64,000 nucleotides of DNA from Xylona heveae TC161 (GCF_001619985.1 NW_017264205.1:1-64000), one strand, 5' to 3'. Shown: positions 48,245-59,890, counted from the stretch's first letter. Notes: generated from the letters alone by a model not told the origin. A program made the numbers and translations.

Positions 48245-49162
48245 TCAAGCGATAGAAGTATCTATCGGGTGGTCGGGTGGTCCTTCCTCTTGTCGAGCTT
48301 GACTTCCAGCGCTATCGGGACCAGACATCATTCGGCGCGCCTTGTAGCCCGCGTTTTTGACGTCCGTCCTAGTCAAGAACGCGCCACCTGCCTCGTCAAG
48401 TTTGGCGCGTCCGTCAGGATCTCGCTTTAGCATAACGCGCATGATTTCGGCTGGTTCATAATTCTTTGCGCCTTCAGCAGCCATGATATTCATGAGTGCC
48501 GAAGGTCTCTTGACCTGATCCGAGCGTCGCAAGTCATGCGTATGAGGTTCAGAGTACCGGGTTATGGTGTATGCGCCTGTACGGGCATCATATACCATTT
48601 TGAGACGCGCCTGACATGTTCCACCTTCCCGTTTTGCGCGAACACGGGTCCTCTTTCTTGGCGTGCTTTGATCTGTTTCAAGGGAAGCTTGATATTGCTC
48701 ATTGCCTTCTGACGGAGCTCCTGCAGGCCTTTCATCCGAAGGTTCACTATGCGGTTCGGCCGCAGTAGGCTGTGGTAATTGAATCCCTTGCTGATGATGT
48801 ACTTCGGCTTCTTGCCCTGGTTCTGCTTGTGGACCTGGTGGCTCGGGCCGTTCCCTTTCCTCTTCTCGCGCAGACTGTGGCGGCTGTGGTTCTCCCGTTT
48901 CTCCATGAGCGCGGCCATCGCTCCCATTGATTTCCTCATCGTTCATTTTACCGGCATTGTCCTTTCTACACAGCCGGCATGAATAATATACATTTGTGAG
49001 AGGGGTGCCTTTTACGCCACGTGCCTTATTGCGGACCCATACATTGTCGACATACGGCCAATAAACTTCGAATTGGTGATAAGGTATTATCACGGGCTCA
49101 TCAAGAGCAAATAGACGTTGCCGCCATGCCCCCAGCTCAGGAGGGTTATTGAGAAGCCCCAT
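48245..49162 (-). CDS. fungal zinc-finger protein of the WRKY-GCM1/FAR1-like class
   Basis: Single-exon frame of 305 aa from the ATG at 49162. It starts MGLLNNPPELGAWRQRLF, then YHQFEVYWPYVDNVWVRN, an opening typical of a conserved Pezizomycotina family of unknown function. Likely zinc ligands are Cys62, Cys65, Cys183, His207 and His209. The C-x23-H-x-H spacing matches the WRKY-GCM1 fold used by FAR1, FLYWCH and Mutator-derived DNA-binding proteins. Between Cys65 and Cys183 lies a Pro/Glu/Gln-rich insert of about 117 residues. A basic patch (PRKRTRVRAKR) precedes Cys183. The frame stays open upstream to about 49230, where an acceptor-like CATAG occurs, so a short first exon is possible. Its stop lies 67 bp from that of the Zip2-like gene. 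Confidence 0.65.
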   Translation of the reverse strand: MGLLNNPPELGAWRQRLFALDEPVIIPYHQFEVYWPYVDNVWVRNKARGVKGTPLTNVYYSCRLCRKDNAGKMNDEEINGSDGRAHGETGEPQPPQSAREEERERPEPPGPQAEPGQEAEVHHQQGIQLPQPTAAEPHSEPSDERPAGAPSEGNEQYQASLETDQSTPRKRTRVRAKREGGTCQARLKMVYDARTGAYTITRYSEPHTHDLRRSDQVKRPSALMNIMAAEGAKNYEPAEIMRVMLKRDPDGRAKLDEAGGAFLTRTDVKNAGYKARRMMSGPDSAGSQARQEEGPPDHPIDTSIA

Positions 49163-49557
49163 TGTCAATTCTGATCTTTCTATTGCCTCGATATCTGCCT
49201 TGTTGACAAATGCCGCATCCGGCTCGGGGGCCTTCTATGTGCCTTTTGAAAGGAATGTGACGTGATGGCGTTAGATATAATGCAATACTCTCATGCAAAA
49301 TGACAGAGCAGTGCCAAACGTCAGGATATTTCAAGAGGCTTTATATTAACAAACGAATTTTAGATCAATTGAGACCAAAAGGGAAGGGACATAGCAGAGG
49401 GAGTGCAACTGGGGATAGTTAGGAAATCACGTGTCGGCAAACTATCCGCTCACCGCCGGCCTCGGCTGAAATATGACCCGGCCCTAACTCTCCCCCCGGT
49501 CTCTCTCTCTATTTTATCGATAACGATGCTCTTTCTTCTTCACATGCTGTCTTGCTC
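49163..49557. promoter_or_regulatory. divergent region between the zinc-finger and WRAP53-like genes
   Basis: 395 bp with a CT-dinucleotide run near 49500-49511 just before the WRAP53-like start. Divergent promoters are inferred from position. Confidence 0.45.
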
Positions 49558-51241
49558 ATGGCCCAAGGGGAGGAATCCATAGATACAGCCCCAAGATGTG
49601 TGGGCTCGACGCTTGAGACATTTAATTGCTCTGTAGCAGACACTGCACAAAGAGAAATAGCTGTTTCCAATGCTCCAGAAGCTGGGACTGCGCAAGACAG
49701 CAATGCTAGCTCTTCCACAGATAATCAAGAGGCATACAAAGGATCCAATTTCTTCAAAAGCGCGCAATGGTATGATTATTATTGTCTTCCCGCAAACTTC
49801 ATTCATTTATACATATCTCATTATATGTTTCCTACATCATCTGTGCAGCTCTAACGAACTCCCAGGTCACCGGACGGAACATGCATCTTTACCAACAGCG
49901 AGGACAATAAGCTAAGAACATTCGTCTTGTACGTTCCCGCCTCAATCACCTCTTTTGGATTATTTCCATGCTTTTTCACCAGCCTTTTCCTAGACCCAAA
50001 AATCCAACCCAAAAGTTACTAACCATGAACTTGTCAGACCCGTTGACCTCCTCGAGACTCCCACCACGCACCATCTGAGCGCCTACTCAACAATCACATG
50101 TCCCGAGCCAGTCTACGCCAGCGCCCTATACCCAGGCTTCAACCTTCAAGACGGCGCGACAACTCTGGCACTCAGTTCCATCCGGGACCACCCCATCCAA
50201 CTGCACTCCGCACTAGCACCTACTCTCTTAGCTTCATACCCACACGTGTGCCCTACCACTGAGAAATTCATCACGCCTCACTCCCTCCTCTTTGCTCCAG
50301 ATGGCATTTCCTTTCTCGCAGGGTCGGACAGCCTCATCTCCATCTTCGACGTCAACCGGCCCGGCGAAGGCCCGTTCACGCGAATGCCTACTATTCCGTC
50401 AAAACGGAAAAAGCTCGTCGGCGGCGGTGTCGGGATGAAAGGCATCGTCAGCGCGCTCAGCATGAGTGCTCTCGATGGACTTGTCGCTGCGGGGACATTC
50501 TCCCGATGTATCGGCCTGTACGCCGCGCAGGGCCGAGGGGATTGCGTCGCCGTTTTCTCCGTCGTGGATGAAAAAGACCAACGACACGGGCGCGGACTAG
50601 CGCAGCGTCCAGATGACTTGTCTGACCTATCTACCTCTGTCGAAACCACTGCCGGAACCCGGGACCGGGAGGGGAATGTACCGCCCCCAAACTACAAATA
50701 TGCTCCCGGCGCAGGGATCACACAGACCGCCTGGTCCCCTTGTGGACGATACCTCTATGTCGCGGAGCGCAAAAGCTCTGGCATCATTGTATACGATATC
50801 CGTGTGACAGGCCAGAAACTAGGCCGTCTCGAAGGCCGCAGCGCGCATACGAACCAGCGGCTTGGAATGGACGTTGTGCGTGTAGACGACACGCATGAAG
50901 TCTGGGCCGGCGGGGACGATGGCATGGTGCGCGTCTGGGAAAATGCAGCGCAAAAGGAAGGCATCCAGTTCCCGAGCTGGGAGTGGCGTGCGCATGGCGA
51001 TCCGGTTGGCTCGACGGCGGTGCATCCGTGCGGAACGGTGATTGCGACGTGTTCGGGCCAGAGAAAGGTAGAGGCGCTGTTTGAGGAGTCATCAGATAGC
51101 GAATCTGATTCTGAGTCTGAGCCTGAGCCTGAGGCCGAGGATGTAGTCCGCGGGCAAAAGGGAATGGGGGACAAAGTGGGGAGAGTGAAAAAGAGTAGAG
51201 AGATTCAGCGGGATAATTCGCTGAAAATATGGAGTATATGA
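49558..51241 (+). CDS. WRAP53/TCAB1-like WD40 protein
   Basis: WD40 propeller resembling the human telomerase Cajal-body protein WRAP53, which binds CAB-box RNAs; in fungi its RNA partners are unclear. Exons 49558-49769, 49866-49928 and 50038-51241 give 492 aa. The first propeller blade is assembled across introns 1 and 2: SAQWSPDGTCIFTNSEDNKLRTFVLP. Later blades include LLFAPDGISFLAGSDSLISIFD, IVSALSMSALDGLVAAGTFSRCIGLYA, TAWSPCGRYLYVAERKSSGIIVYDIR, VWAGGDDGMVRVWEN and VGSTAVHPCGTVIATCSGQRK. The tail has an acidic Ser-Asp-Glu run and ends LKIWSI. The middle exon is only 63 nt. The protein is about 50 residues shorter than human WRAP53. Confidence 0.85.
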
Positions 51242-51661
51242 AGCAGTAATGCGCAATGACGAATTGATGACCGCAAACATGGACACATGTGTAGTTGTGT
51301 ATAAAATAGTTGATGAATAGAAGAAAAATGAATTCTCTTCATATTACGAGATCGCGCCTAGAATTATTCCAAAACCGCTAACTTAATCTAAAAGGGAAAA
51401 CAATTCAGCCATCAGTCCCAACGCCATGGTCTAGCCAGGTTTTCCAACACCGCTAACGCAGCCCATTTCCAATTCGCCATAATGATAATTTCTTTTTTAT
51501 TTCTCTTCCCTTCCATCACTGTTAATGAGAATGTATACCGGCATCCTCGCGGGTTATCTTCTCCTAAGAATGCCGACATGTGGCGGACGTGAGTGCATGC
51601 CGAGAATCGTTGACGCAGTGTAGAGTAATCAATCTCGCGGGACTCGCGGGCTGATTGGAGT
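51242..51661. other. short intergenic region between convergent genes
   Basis: 420 bp between the 3' ends of the WRAP53-like and PQ-loop genes. AT-rich; nothing recognised. Confidence 0.5.
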
Positions 51662-52715
51662 CTATCGCAAAAGCGGCGTCTGCTCGTTTGAACCATCGCC
51701 CTCGACTTGGTGGTGGCCTTCATCGTCTGTTTCGTGGCCTCCTGCTCCACCGTCAAATCCACCAACAGCAGATGCCTTGCGCTTTCGTTCTCGCCGGTCC
51801 CGAATTTCGAAGATGATTGCCATTACAAGTAAACAGCCTTGTAGAGCTCCAGTGACAAAATAGACGACCCACGTACTCCATCCTTGTGCGCCAAGACGAG
51901 CCGCCAGACTACCGGCCCAGACGAAGCTTCCTGGAGTCTGGATACACATCATTGGGATACTGAGGCTACCAACGTGCTTTAGATGCCATGTCATCCAGAG
52001 CTGCGGAATGTATTGGATCGAGGCGAGGAGTGTGGAGCATATGCCTAGAACGTTCGCCCATGTTTGTAGTAGTGATGGGTGGAGATAAAGTATAAAGGTA
52101 CTGATGAAGAATGTCACGAGGATGTGAATGAAGCAGATGACAACAACACCGAGAGCGGTTCGTAATGCAGGATCGCTAGAGATGGGTCGCAACGGTGACG
52201 TTCGAGGGAAGAAGAGTAGAAAAAGAAGAAGTCTGTTGCGTGAGAATTAGCAATTATGAAAAGGTGGTAAGCCAGCCCAGCAAACACTGGCTGCCGCTAG
52301 ATGGGGTGAGCGAAATTGTGCATACATTATGGTGAAACAAAGCCATTGCACACCCACTTGAGCAATACCCAGAAGACCAGCAAAGCAAGCAAATCCGCTG
52401 ACTTCTTTACAGCAAGCAAGATCGGCACGACTGGCTGGTAGAACGAGAATATTGGCAAAGCCACAAGTGCCAGACGTTGTGCCGAGGAGAACAAAAAACG
52501 GAGAGATTCCTTCCGAGCTACGCCGTGCTATGATACGATAATGCTGCGGCAAATAGGAGATCAAAATTCCAAGTAAGATGAGTCTAAAACATTGCCACAT
52601 TAATTGATACTGCTGTGAAACCGCTGCAGAGCTGAGGAGTAGCTTACATTGACAGTGTAAGATTGACATAGCTTGGCGATGCCAGCTCATCGCAATGACT
52701 TTTTTTGAGCACCAT
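51662..52715 (-). CDS. PQ-loop repeat membrane protein
   Basis: Seven-helix PQ-loop protein of the family that includes lysosomal/vacuolar amino-acid exporters and SWEET-like carriers; the substrate is unknown. Exons 52715-52648, 52583-52326 and 52232-51662 give 298 aa. The first PQ motif is in helix 1 (ILISYLPQHYRII) and the second in a later helix (LASIQYIPQLWMTW). Between them are GTTSGTCGFANILVLP and SGFACFAGLLGIAQVGVQW. The C-terminus is acidic and His/Gly-rich, ending EQTPLLR, a possible dileucine-type vacuolar sorting signal. The start ATG (52715) was chosen because it leads in frame through SPSYVNLTLS into the first helix. Introns are 64 and 93 bp. It is divergent from TYW1. Confidence 0.85.
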
Positions 52716-53247
52716 AGAGTCGATGATACTGAGAGACTAGGCGAAGCTATAGAGAGACGATCGCAATGGTAGGATTTGCGAGAGACACGTTGGAGGAAAT
52801 ATGTTGACTGGAGCTGCGTTTGACTAGCGCGATATCATCCCTGCGTTCACATGAAGTTGATAGGAGGCGGCGAGGGCGATACTGGCGAGGGAAGATAGAC
52901 GGAGCTGATTGTGTCTATTCGCAAGATTTACTACCACGCTCGCATCTTCCAGGAATTGGTTTAAGACTGCTGTGAATGTAGCTGATGTAGAAGGTGATCT
53001 GTGAAAGTTGTTGATTTCAAGGGAACTCAAGCGGTGAACTGTCAAGGGCAGCTTCAGCCACACCTCCTTTGGGTTTAGCGTTCATCCCCGTCCGCCCCTC
53101 CCCCACAATATTATATAAGCAATATATTTTCAATGCTCAGAACGCGGGACTGCTGCTTTTTGGTGTTGCGGAACACGGGAGACTACAATATCTAGGATCA
53201 TTCTGTCCTTGACTATTCGGTTTTGGCATTGCCATTGACTGGCCAAA
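52716..53247. promoter_or_regulatory. divergent region between the PQ-loop gene and TYW1
   Basis: 532 bp between start codons on opposite strands. A TATATAAGCAATATATT stretch near 53112-53128 may be the TYW1 core promoter. The minus-strand frame 52824-53063 has no support. Confidence 0.45.
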
Positions 53248-56189
53248 ATGGCTGGGAGCATCTTTAGTGGTACGTGATTTGATAGAATCATTGTTTTTCC
53301 TATAGCAGCATTTACTGATCTCTTCAGACCTCCTCGCCGCATGGCATATCTTTCGCATTCCCCTTTTTATAGGAGTGGCGATCACGTTCGTCGCCATACG
53401 TGCGGTTTCACGACTTCGAGCCTCTCGCGAAAAACTGTCGTCTTCTCCAGCGCCTAGCTCTCCAGCGTTGGACTCAAAGAAGGAAGCGCCACAAGAATGG
53501 ATTGCTCCAAACTCACTTGACGAGAAAACTGTGTCTCGGGAGAACAACAATGCGGAATCCTCAGCTGCGGAACCAATTTCTGAAAAGGAGGTGCCGATTA
53601 AGAAGAAAACCGATGCTGCGCCTAAAAGAGTGACCGGAACAAAACGATCAAAGAGTCCGAAGTCCAATGGAGCAGACACTCCGCGCGCTCCGTTCAAAGT
53701 CCAGCCATTGGTTTTCTACGCCTCTCTTACTGCCAGCACCCAGAAGTCTGCAGAGGGTCTCTTTGAGGTTATGAAGACTGCTCTGGCTGCTTCGTCGCGT
53801 GCTGAGCGTTTCTTGGAACCGCAATTACACGATCTATCTTACATTGACTATGACGACTTTTTCATTGCGCCACCCAAAATCGTTGAAGATGAAGAGGCGG
53901 AGGTGCTATACTTTTACATGATTCTTCTTCCTACGTACAATATAGATACCACCCTCGACCCATTCCTCGACCATCTTCAGGAGACTCACCACGACTTCCG
54001 CATCGACACGGCCCCACTATCACCTCTGCTCGGATATTCGGTATTTGGTTTTGGAGACAAGGAGGGATGGCCGACAGAAGAGGATGGATTTTGCTCTCAG
54101 GCTCGGCAGGTTGACAAATGGATGGCCAAGTTGACTGGTCGCAAGCGTGCATTCCCCTTGGGCATGGGTGACGTGAAGAGCGATTCCAAAGAACGACTTG
54201 AGGAATGGCGACTGGGCGTGCAGGAAGCTCTAGCCGACATTGTCGAGAAGGGCGGCCTTGGCGAAGGCGTTTCCGGGAGCGGAGATCCAGTGGAGAGTGA
54301 CGAGGAGGAAGAAGAGGAGGAGGCGGATGCGGAAGTGGAAGCGGAGGCAGACGGATCCTCGCCTGGCGATTCGGACGCCGGCGCACAAGCCAAACTCCGC
54401 GTAAAGCGCAGACGCAACAAGGCAGCTGCTGTCGACGATCTTGAGGACCTAGGCAGCAAACTCCGCAAGTCTGATGAAAACAACAACAACGCGGAACAAG
54501 ACTCTTCGTCAGATGCTCCTCTCGCCGTCGACTTTACCACTTACGGCAAGAAGAAATCATCCGGTTCCCCGTCCGCCACCGCACCTACCGCCAAGGAAAT
54601 GGTCCCCAAGACATCGCCAACCTATGCATCACTCACCAAACAAGGCTACACCATCGTCGGCTCGCACTCTGGCGTGAAGATTTGCCGATGGACCAAATCC
54701 GCCCTGCGCGGACGTGGATCGTGCTACAAATTCTCGTTCTACGGTATCAAATCGCATCTTTGCATGGAAACCACGCCCTCGCTCAGCTGCAGCAACAAAT
54801 GCATCTTCTGCTGGCGTCACGGCACCAACCCAGTGGGTACCACGTGGCGGTGGAAGGTCGACCCGCCAGAGATGATCTTTGATGGAGTCAAAGAGGGCCA
54901 TTACAAGAAGATTAAGATGATGAAAGGCGTTCCCGGAGTCCGCGCCGAGCGGTTCCAGGAAGCCATGCGTATTCGTCATTGCGCCCTGAGTCTGGTCGGC
55001 GAACCCATCTTTTACCCTCACATTAACGAATTCACCCGCATGCTTCACAACGAGCGCATCTCCAGCTTCCTCGTCTGCAACGCCCAGCACCCAGACCAGC
55101 TTGCTGCCCTAGAACAGGTCACGCAGCTGTACGTCAGCATCGACGCGAGCAACCGGGACGCGCTCCGCCGCATTGACCGTCCCTTGCACCGCGACTTCTG
55201 GGAGCGTTTCCAGCGATGCTTGGACATCTTGCGCGAACACCGCTCCCGGCAGCGCACAGTGTTCCGCTTGACCCTTGTCAAGGGATTCAACATTGACGAG
55301 GAAGTCACGGGCTATGCCGACCTCGTTGAGCGTGGAATTCCTTGCTTTGTTGAGATCAAGGGCGTCACGTACTGCGGTACCTCGGACTCTAGTCGGGCTG
55401 GGCTCACAATGCAGAATGTTCCATTTTACGAGGAAATCAAGGAGTTTGTCATTAAGCTGGATGACGAATTGAGAAGACGTGGCTTGAGTTATGGCATCGC
55501 CGCCGAACACGCTCATAGGTATATATCCCTTTTTTTGTTTTCTATTTTCTTATCTTTCTCCTTCCTTTTCCTATCTTTTTTCCTCTTCCCCAAAAATCAA
55601 GTTCATTAATGTGCTGTGCATAAACGCTGACCGTAATAGCTGCTGTATCCTCCTCGCCTCGACAAACTTCCGCATCAACGGCCGCTGGCACACTCTGATC
55701 GACTACGACCGCTTCTTTGACCTCTTGGCCGAAGGCAAGCCCTTTGGGCCAGAAGACTACATTGGTCCCCCCACCCCCGAGTGGGCCACCTGGGGACACG
55801 GCGGCTTCGACCCAGCTGACACCAGAGTCTTTCGCAAGGGCAAGAACCGCAAGGACGCCAGCGAGGCCGGCGAGACCGGCGAGTCTGTCGTCAATGATGC
55901 TGTCGATTCGTCTCCTGCCCTTCCTGGTATTTCTTCTGCTCCTCCCACTCACACCGCCGCGGAGACGGAAACCTGCGGATCCGCCGACACACCCGAGACA
56001 CCTTCCCACTCCGCCCCTCGCGCAGGAACATGCTGCAGCTCCAACTCAAATTCCGCCAACGGAAATAAATCCGAAAGCAAATCGTGCTGCCGCTCTGAAG
56101 AAGAACAACTCGAAGAAGAAGGCGCAGCGACAGAAGAGCCAGAGTTTCATGCCAATTCGACAAATGTAGTGGTTAATACATTTGCTTGA
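53248..56189 (+). CDS. TYW1: tRNA 4-demethylwyosine synthase TYW1
   Basis: Radical-SAM flavoprotein that condenses pyruvate with N1-methylguanosine-37 of tRNA-Phe, the second step of wybutosine synthesis. Exons 53248-53269, 53328-55518 and 55640-56189 give 920 aa. Residues ~10-30 form a membrane anchor (FRIPLFIGVAITFVAIRAV). A flavodoxin-like domain follows a Lys/Ser-rich linker (PLVFYASLTAST at its start, VFGFGDKEGW later). An acidic insert of about 100 residues leads to the radical-SAM domain, whose cluster cysteines are Cys495, Cys499 and Cys502 (CSNKCIFC). The wyosine-base-formation domain ends with STNFRINGRWHTLIDYDRF. The C-terminal ~130 residues are disordered, with Cys pairs (CCSSN, SCCRSE). 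Introns are 58 and 121 bp. It is convergent with the AA9 gene. Confidence 0.95.
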
Positions 56190-57738
56190 TATATATCTGC
56201 TTTTTTTCGTGGCTTTGACACCTTTAGCTCTTTTACGAAATAACACCTTTATCTCATTGACAGCTTTGTCTCATTGACGCCTTCATTTTTTTCTCCTCTA
56301 GTTGATAGAGATGGCTATTGACAGTGAACACTGGACACACGCTACGTTGCTCAATTGGACTTGAGTCTGAGTCTTACGAAACTTGTCTCGGTGGTAGTTT
56401 GTAGTTGCAGAGTAGTGGTGGTGGTGGCGGTGGTTACGCCTCGCTACCTACATTTCACATTCCCATCTCAAGGGAAAAAAGCATTTACGACCTATTAGGC
56501 TATTAGCATATTGAGAATGAAAACATTTTTTTGTCTTCGACTCTTTCTATTCCCCATATTCAACTCGTATTCAATTCGTGTTTTTTTTTTTTCCCCTTCT
56601 TTTTTTCTCCTTCCCCTTATGTGAAAATCAACAAATCAAAACATGTGAATCTTTTTTAAATATGTCCAGTGATCCAGTGCATGTACATGCTAATATCGAA
56701 TATCAAATATAACTATCACACGGGTATATTTCTACAGACTACAATACATTACATAGGTGTAATCAGATGTTTTGAAATTGGATAACGTAGAGATTTTTGA
56801 CTGAATGTATGAATGGAAGATAGGCTTTTAAAGGGAAAATAAAGTAAAAAACAGAATAAAAATAGCAACAAAAAAAATAAAAAATATAAAGTCGACAAAA
56901 ATAACAAGAAAAGTAGAGACAACAGACAACAGACAACAAAAGACAAAAGACAAAAAGAAACTCGAATGATTAGAAAGAAAAGGGGGGAAAAGAGGGAAAA
57001 AAAAAAAAAAAAGAAAAGAAAAAAGAAAAAAGAAAAGTAAAAGAAAAAGAAACTCGATACTCGATACTTGACCAACTGTACACAATACGCGTGTCTGTAA
57101 CGCATATCCTACTTTCGACGAAACCACTGATTCACTGAAATGACGAGAACAAAGTCACGATTCACGAAGATGATAGACGAAGACGATTGATACTGAAAAT
57201 AAGTTACATGTTACAAGTTACAAGTTACAACTTACGACATGGTCGCGTAAGAGGTTTCAAGACTCAAGACTCAAGAGCCATGACAACCTTTCGTCAGGGC
57301 TTAAGGATTCAAATAGAAGAGGTAAAAGAGAGAGAGAGGAATGGGAGATAAAACATAGAACGAAGGAAAAAAAAAGCAAAAGAAAAAGAAACAAAAGAGG
57401 AGAGAAAAGAGAAAAGAGAAGAGAAGAGAAAATAAGATGACGGATGGGGTCAAAGATGGTAAAAGTTTAAAAAAAAATGGTACAAGGTATAATACGAGCT
57501 TTTTACGGGGAAATAACTTTTGAGAGCACAGTTCAAATCACGCCAATGTCATCATCACGGAGTTTCAAATCAAGTCGCATGTAAAAGTTGTCCAACGGTA
57601 TCGATTCTGCTGAATTTTACTATAGCTTGTTCTGTATCTAGCGGTAGTACCGCGCTACATGTTTGCACTACAGCACCAAAGCACCAAAGCACTACACCGA
57701 ACGGCAGGACAACAGACTGTATGCACAGTACTGCACCG
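56190..57738. other. intergenic low-complexity region between TYW1 and the AA9 gene
   Basis: 1.5 kb between convergent 3' ends. It contains a GTGGTGGTGGCGGTGG run near 56414-56430, a T12 run near 56581, a long purine-rich tract at 56820-57060, another near 57325-57440, and ACAAGTTACAAGTTACAA repeats near 57210-57235. No gene seen. Confidence 0.6.
56820..57060. repeat. purine-rich tract with A17 run
   Basis: Plus strand is almost wholly A and G, e.g. AAAAGAAAAGAAAAAAGAAA near 57009, with an A17 run at 56997-57013 and CAACAGACAACAGACAACAA repeats near 56920-56940. The minus-strand Phe/Leu-rich frames here only reflect this composition. Confidence 0.8.
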
Positions 57739-59396
57739 TTACCAATGCCGGTGGACAGGTCCAACGGGAACATGGACTGCCTGATGGACGTTGCGCTTGT
57801 TGTTGGAGGCGCCTGGAGTAGCAGTGGCAGTGGCAGTCACATAGTCAGTCTGAGTGACAATGGTAGTTTCATTGACGGTCTCAGTCTCAGTGACGACGTC
57901 GCCATTGCCGTATCCGGCGTTGGCGCTGGGCGTGCTTGTGGGGCTGTCAGTCACGTAAACGGTGCTGCTGGGTCCGTTGGAAGAAGTGTAGACGGTGTCG
58001 GTGGCAATGGGAGGAACGCCGGTGCTGGCTGAAGAAGAGCCGGCGGCAGTGGCCTGGGTAGTCTGCTGGGCCTGGACATTGGCGGAGGAGGAAGAGGACG
58101 AGGAAGAGGCAGGAGAGGAGCTGCTGCTTTCGCTAGTGGGAGTAGCAGACGAGGTAGCGACGGCAGAAGAAAAAGAAGAAGAGGAGGTCGCTGGGGAAGA
58201 GGACGAAGAGGGCGCAGCAGCAGCGGAAGAAGAACCACCGACATCAGGGTACCCAGCGTTGGCAGGAGGAGGCAGGCTAGCGCTTGCGGGCTGCGGAGTC
58301 AAGTCCTTGCCGGCATCGGGAGGTCCGTTGTAGTTGTTGGCGCTGCACTGGTTCTGAATGTTCTTGCACTTGTTTTGCCAGACTTCACAGTTGGCGTAGC
58401 CGGATGGCGGAGCGGCTTTGTAGCATGCGGAATTCTGGTCCCAGCATGCTTGGCTGGCGTTCCAGCACCCTTGCATGTCCGAGTAGGGCGCGATTTCCAT
58501 GCCGCACCAGTTGGCATTTTCCAGGACGCAGCCTTCGGGTTTGAGACCTTCAGTCTGGGTGGTCACAGCGGTGGTTGGCGATCCAGAGTCTGGCCGAGAC
58601 ACGTTAGGTCCGGGAATAGGGTAGGGCAGGTCCATGGGCTGCTGCCAGATATTGAAAGACACAGAACGGTCGCCGGCGTGAACGTAGCCGGGGATGGAGA
58701 CGGTGTCAGAACGGGTGCCTGTCGCGCTGGACTGGAGGAAAACTTGGGCGCAACCAATGTAGAATTGCGGGTCGCCCTTATCGGCAGCATGCAGGGCCAA
58801 GAGCTCAGGACGGACAAGGTAGTAGCCACCGGCAAGGTCGGAAGGGACTTGAACGGTCAAGTGGCCGTTGTTGGCAATGAGCTTTTCGGTGCACCACTGG
58901 TTCGAGCTTTCGTCGTAACCGTCGTCCCAGATCTTGAACCAGCCATCGCCATAGCCGGGGTCGTGGATTGCAGACTCAACCTTTTTCATGTACACGGCGC
59001 AAGGACCTTTGTGGGAAGGATCAATGCTGCCAGGTTTGGAACCGTCAGGATACTGACGGAACTCGAAGCTCAAGGTTGCACTGCCATTGATGGGACAAAC
59101 GCGGGACACGGGAGTCTCGCCATTGAAACCTGTCATATCTCAGCCTTCCGCCTGAACTAATACCGTGACATTGAATTGATCAAAGAGTTGCAGAACTTAC
59201 CACAAGCCATATCATTGCTAGAAAGGTCCTCAATGGGAAAATTGGCTTTGGAGGGGTCGTTGGGTTCTCGGACGCAGACTCCATTGCCCTGGTTTTCGCC
59301 ATCAACGTAGAAGTTGGTGAAGAGGGTGTGCGCGTGGACCGCCTGGAGACCAGCCAGGGCAGCCAGGGCGATGCTCTTTCCGGAGAGTAGCTTCAT
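57739..59396 (-). CDS. AA9 lytic polysaccharide monooxygenase with long C-terminal extension
   Basis: Secreted copper enzyme that oxidatively cleaves cellulose or related glucans. Exons 59396-59201 and 59129-57739 give 528 aa. The signal peptide (1-22, ending VHA) leaves His23 as the first mature residue (HTLFTNF), required for the copper brace. The second ligand is His105 (SHKGPC), the axial Tyr is 189 and Gln187 precedes it (PQFYIGCAQVF). The catalytic domain ends near residue 250. A Cys-rich segment follows (~270-335: GCVLENANWCG, QGCWNASQACW, NCEVWQNKCKNIQNQC). Next come about 110 Ser/Ala-rich residues and a Thr/Val-rich part with TETETVNETT. No cellulose-binding CBM1 is seen and no clear GPI hydrophobic end. 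The 71-bp intron splits MACG-FNG. Confidence 0.93.
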
Positions 59397-59883
59397 ATTG
59401 ACTCTATGATTTGATTGCGGAGGTAGTACAAAAGACTGATTCGGAGAGCTGGTTGCAATGCCAAAAATCTCAAAATGAGAGAGCGTATATGTTTTGTAAC
59501 TTCAACAGATGGTCTCGATCAACGAGGCCGTGATTCGCAAAGAGCGTGTGGGGTTGGAAAGCAAAAGAATGTAAGACACTTCGAGTGTCAAAAAGTGCAC
59601 CGCACAAGGCGAGTGTCGAGCAAGGAAGTCAACAGAAAAGAGGTGAAGAACAGAGACCACGGGAGGAGAAAGAAAAAGGAAAAGAAATCAATTACGGGAG
59701 AAGCAGAATGATTTAAGAGAAGGAGAGAGAGGAGGGGAAAGTGGAAACAGCATGGTGCACGGAGCACGCGGATGGAGGCGAAAGTGGAGAGAGTAAATCA
59801 ACAGAACATGGATCCATTGTTTGACAAGGCTGTCAAGGAGTGTCCGGCCCTCGAACAATCAAGCCGTTTCCTTGGCGAATCTT

Positions 59884-59890
59884 GGCTAAA
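59884..59890 (+). promoter_or_regulatory. GGCTAAA, XlnR-type binding motif upstream of the AA9 gene
   Basis: Exact match to the Aspergillus XlnR (xylan/cellulose activator) consensus, about 490 bp upstream of the AA9 start codon. Motif presence is seen; function is inferred from the target gene type. Confidence 0.4.

Noticed and set aside
58375-59160. 261-codon plus-strand frame opposite the AA9 gene
   Set aside because: It is antisense to a well-supported exon and is open because of the GC-rich codon bias of the real gene; the start is not ATG-supported by context and no family is seen.
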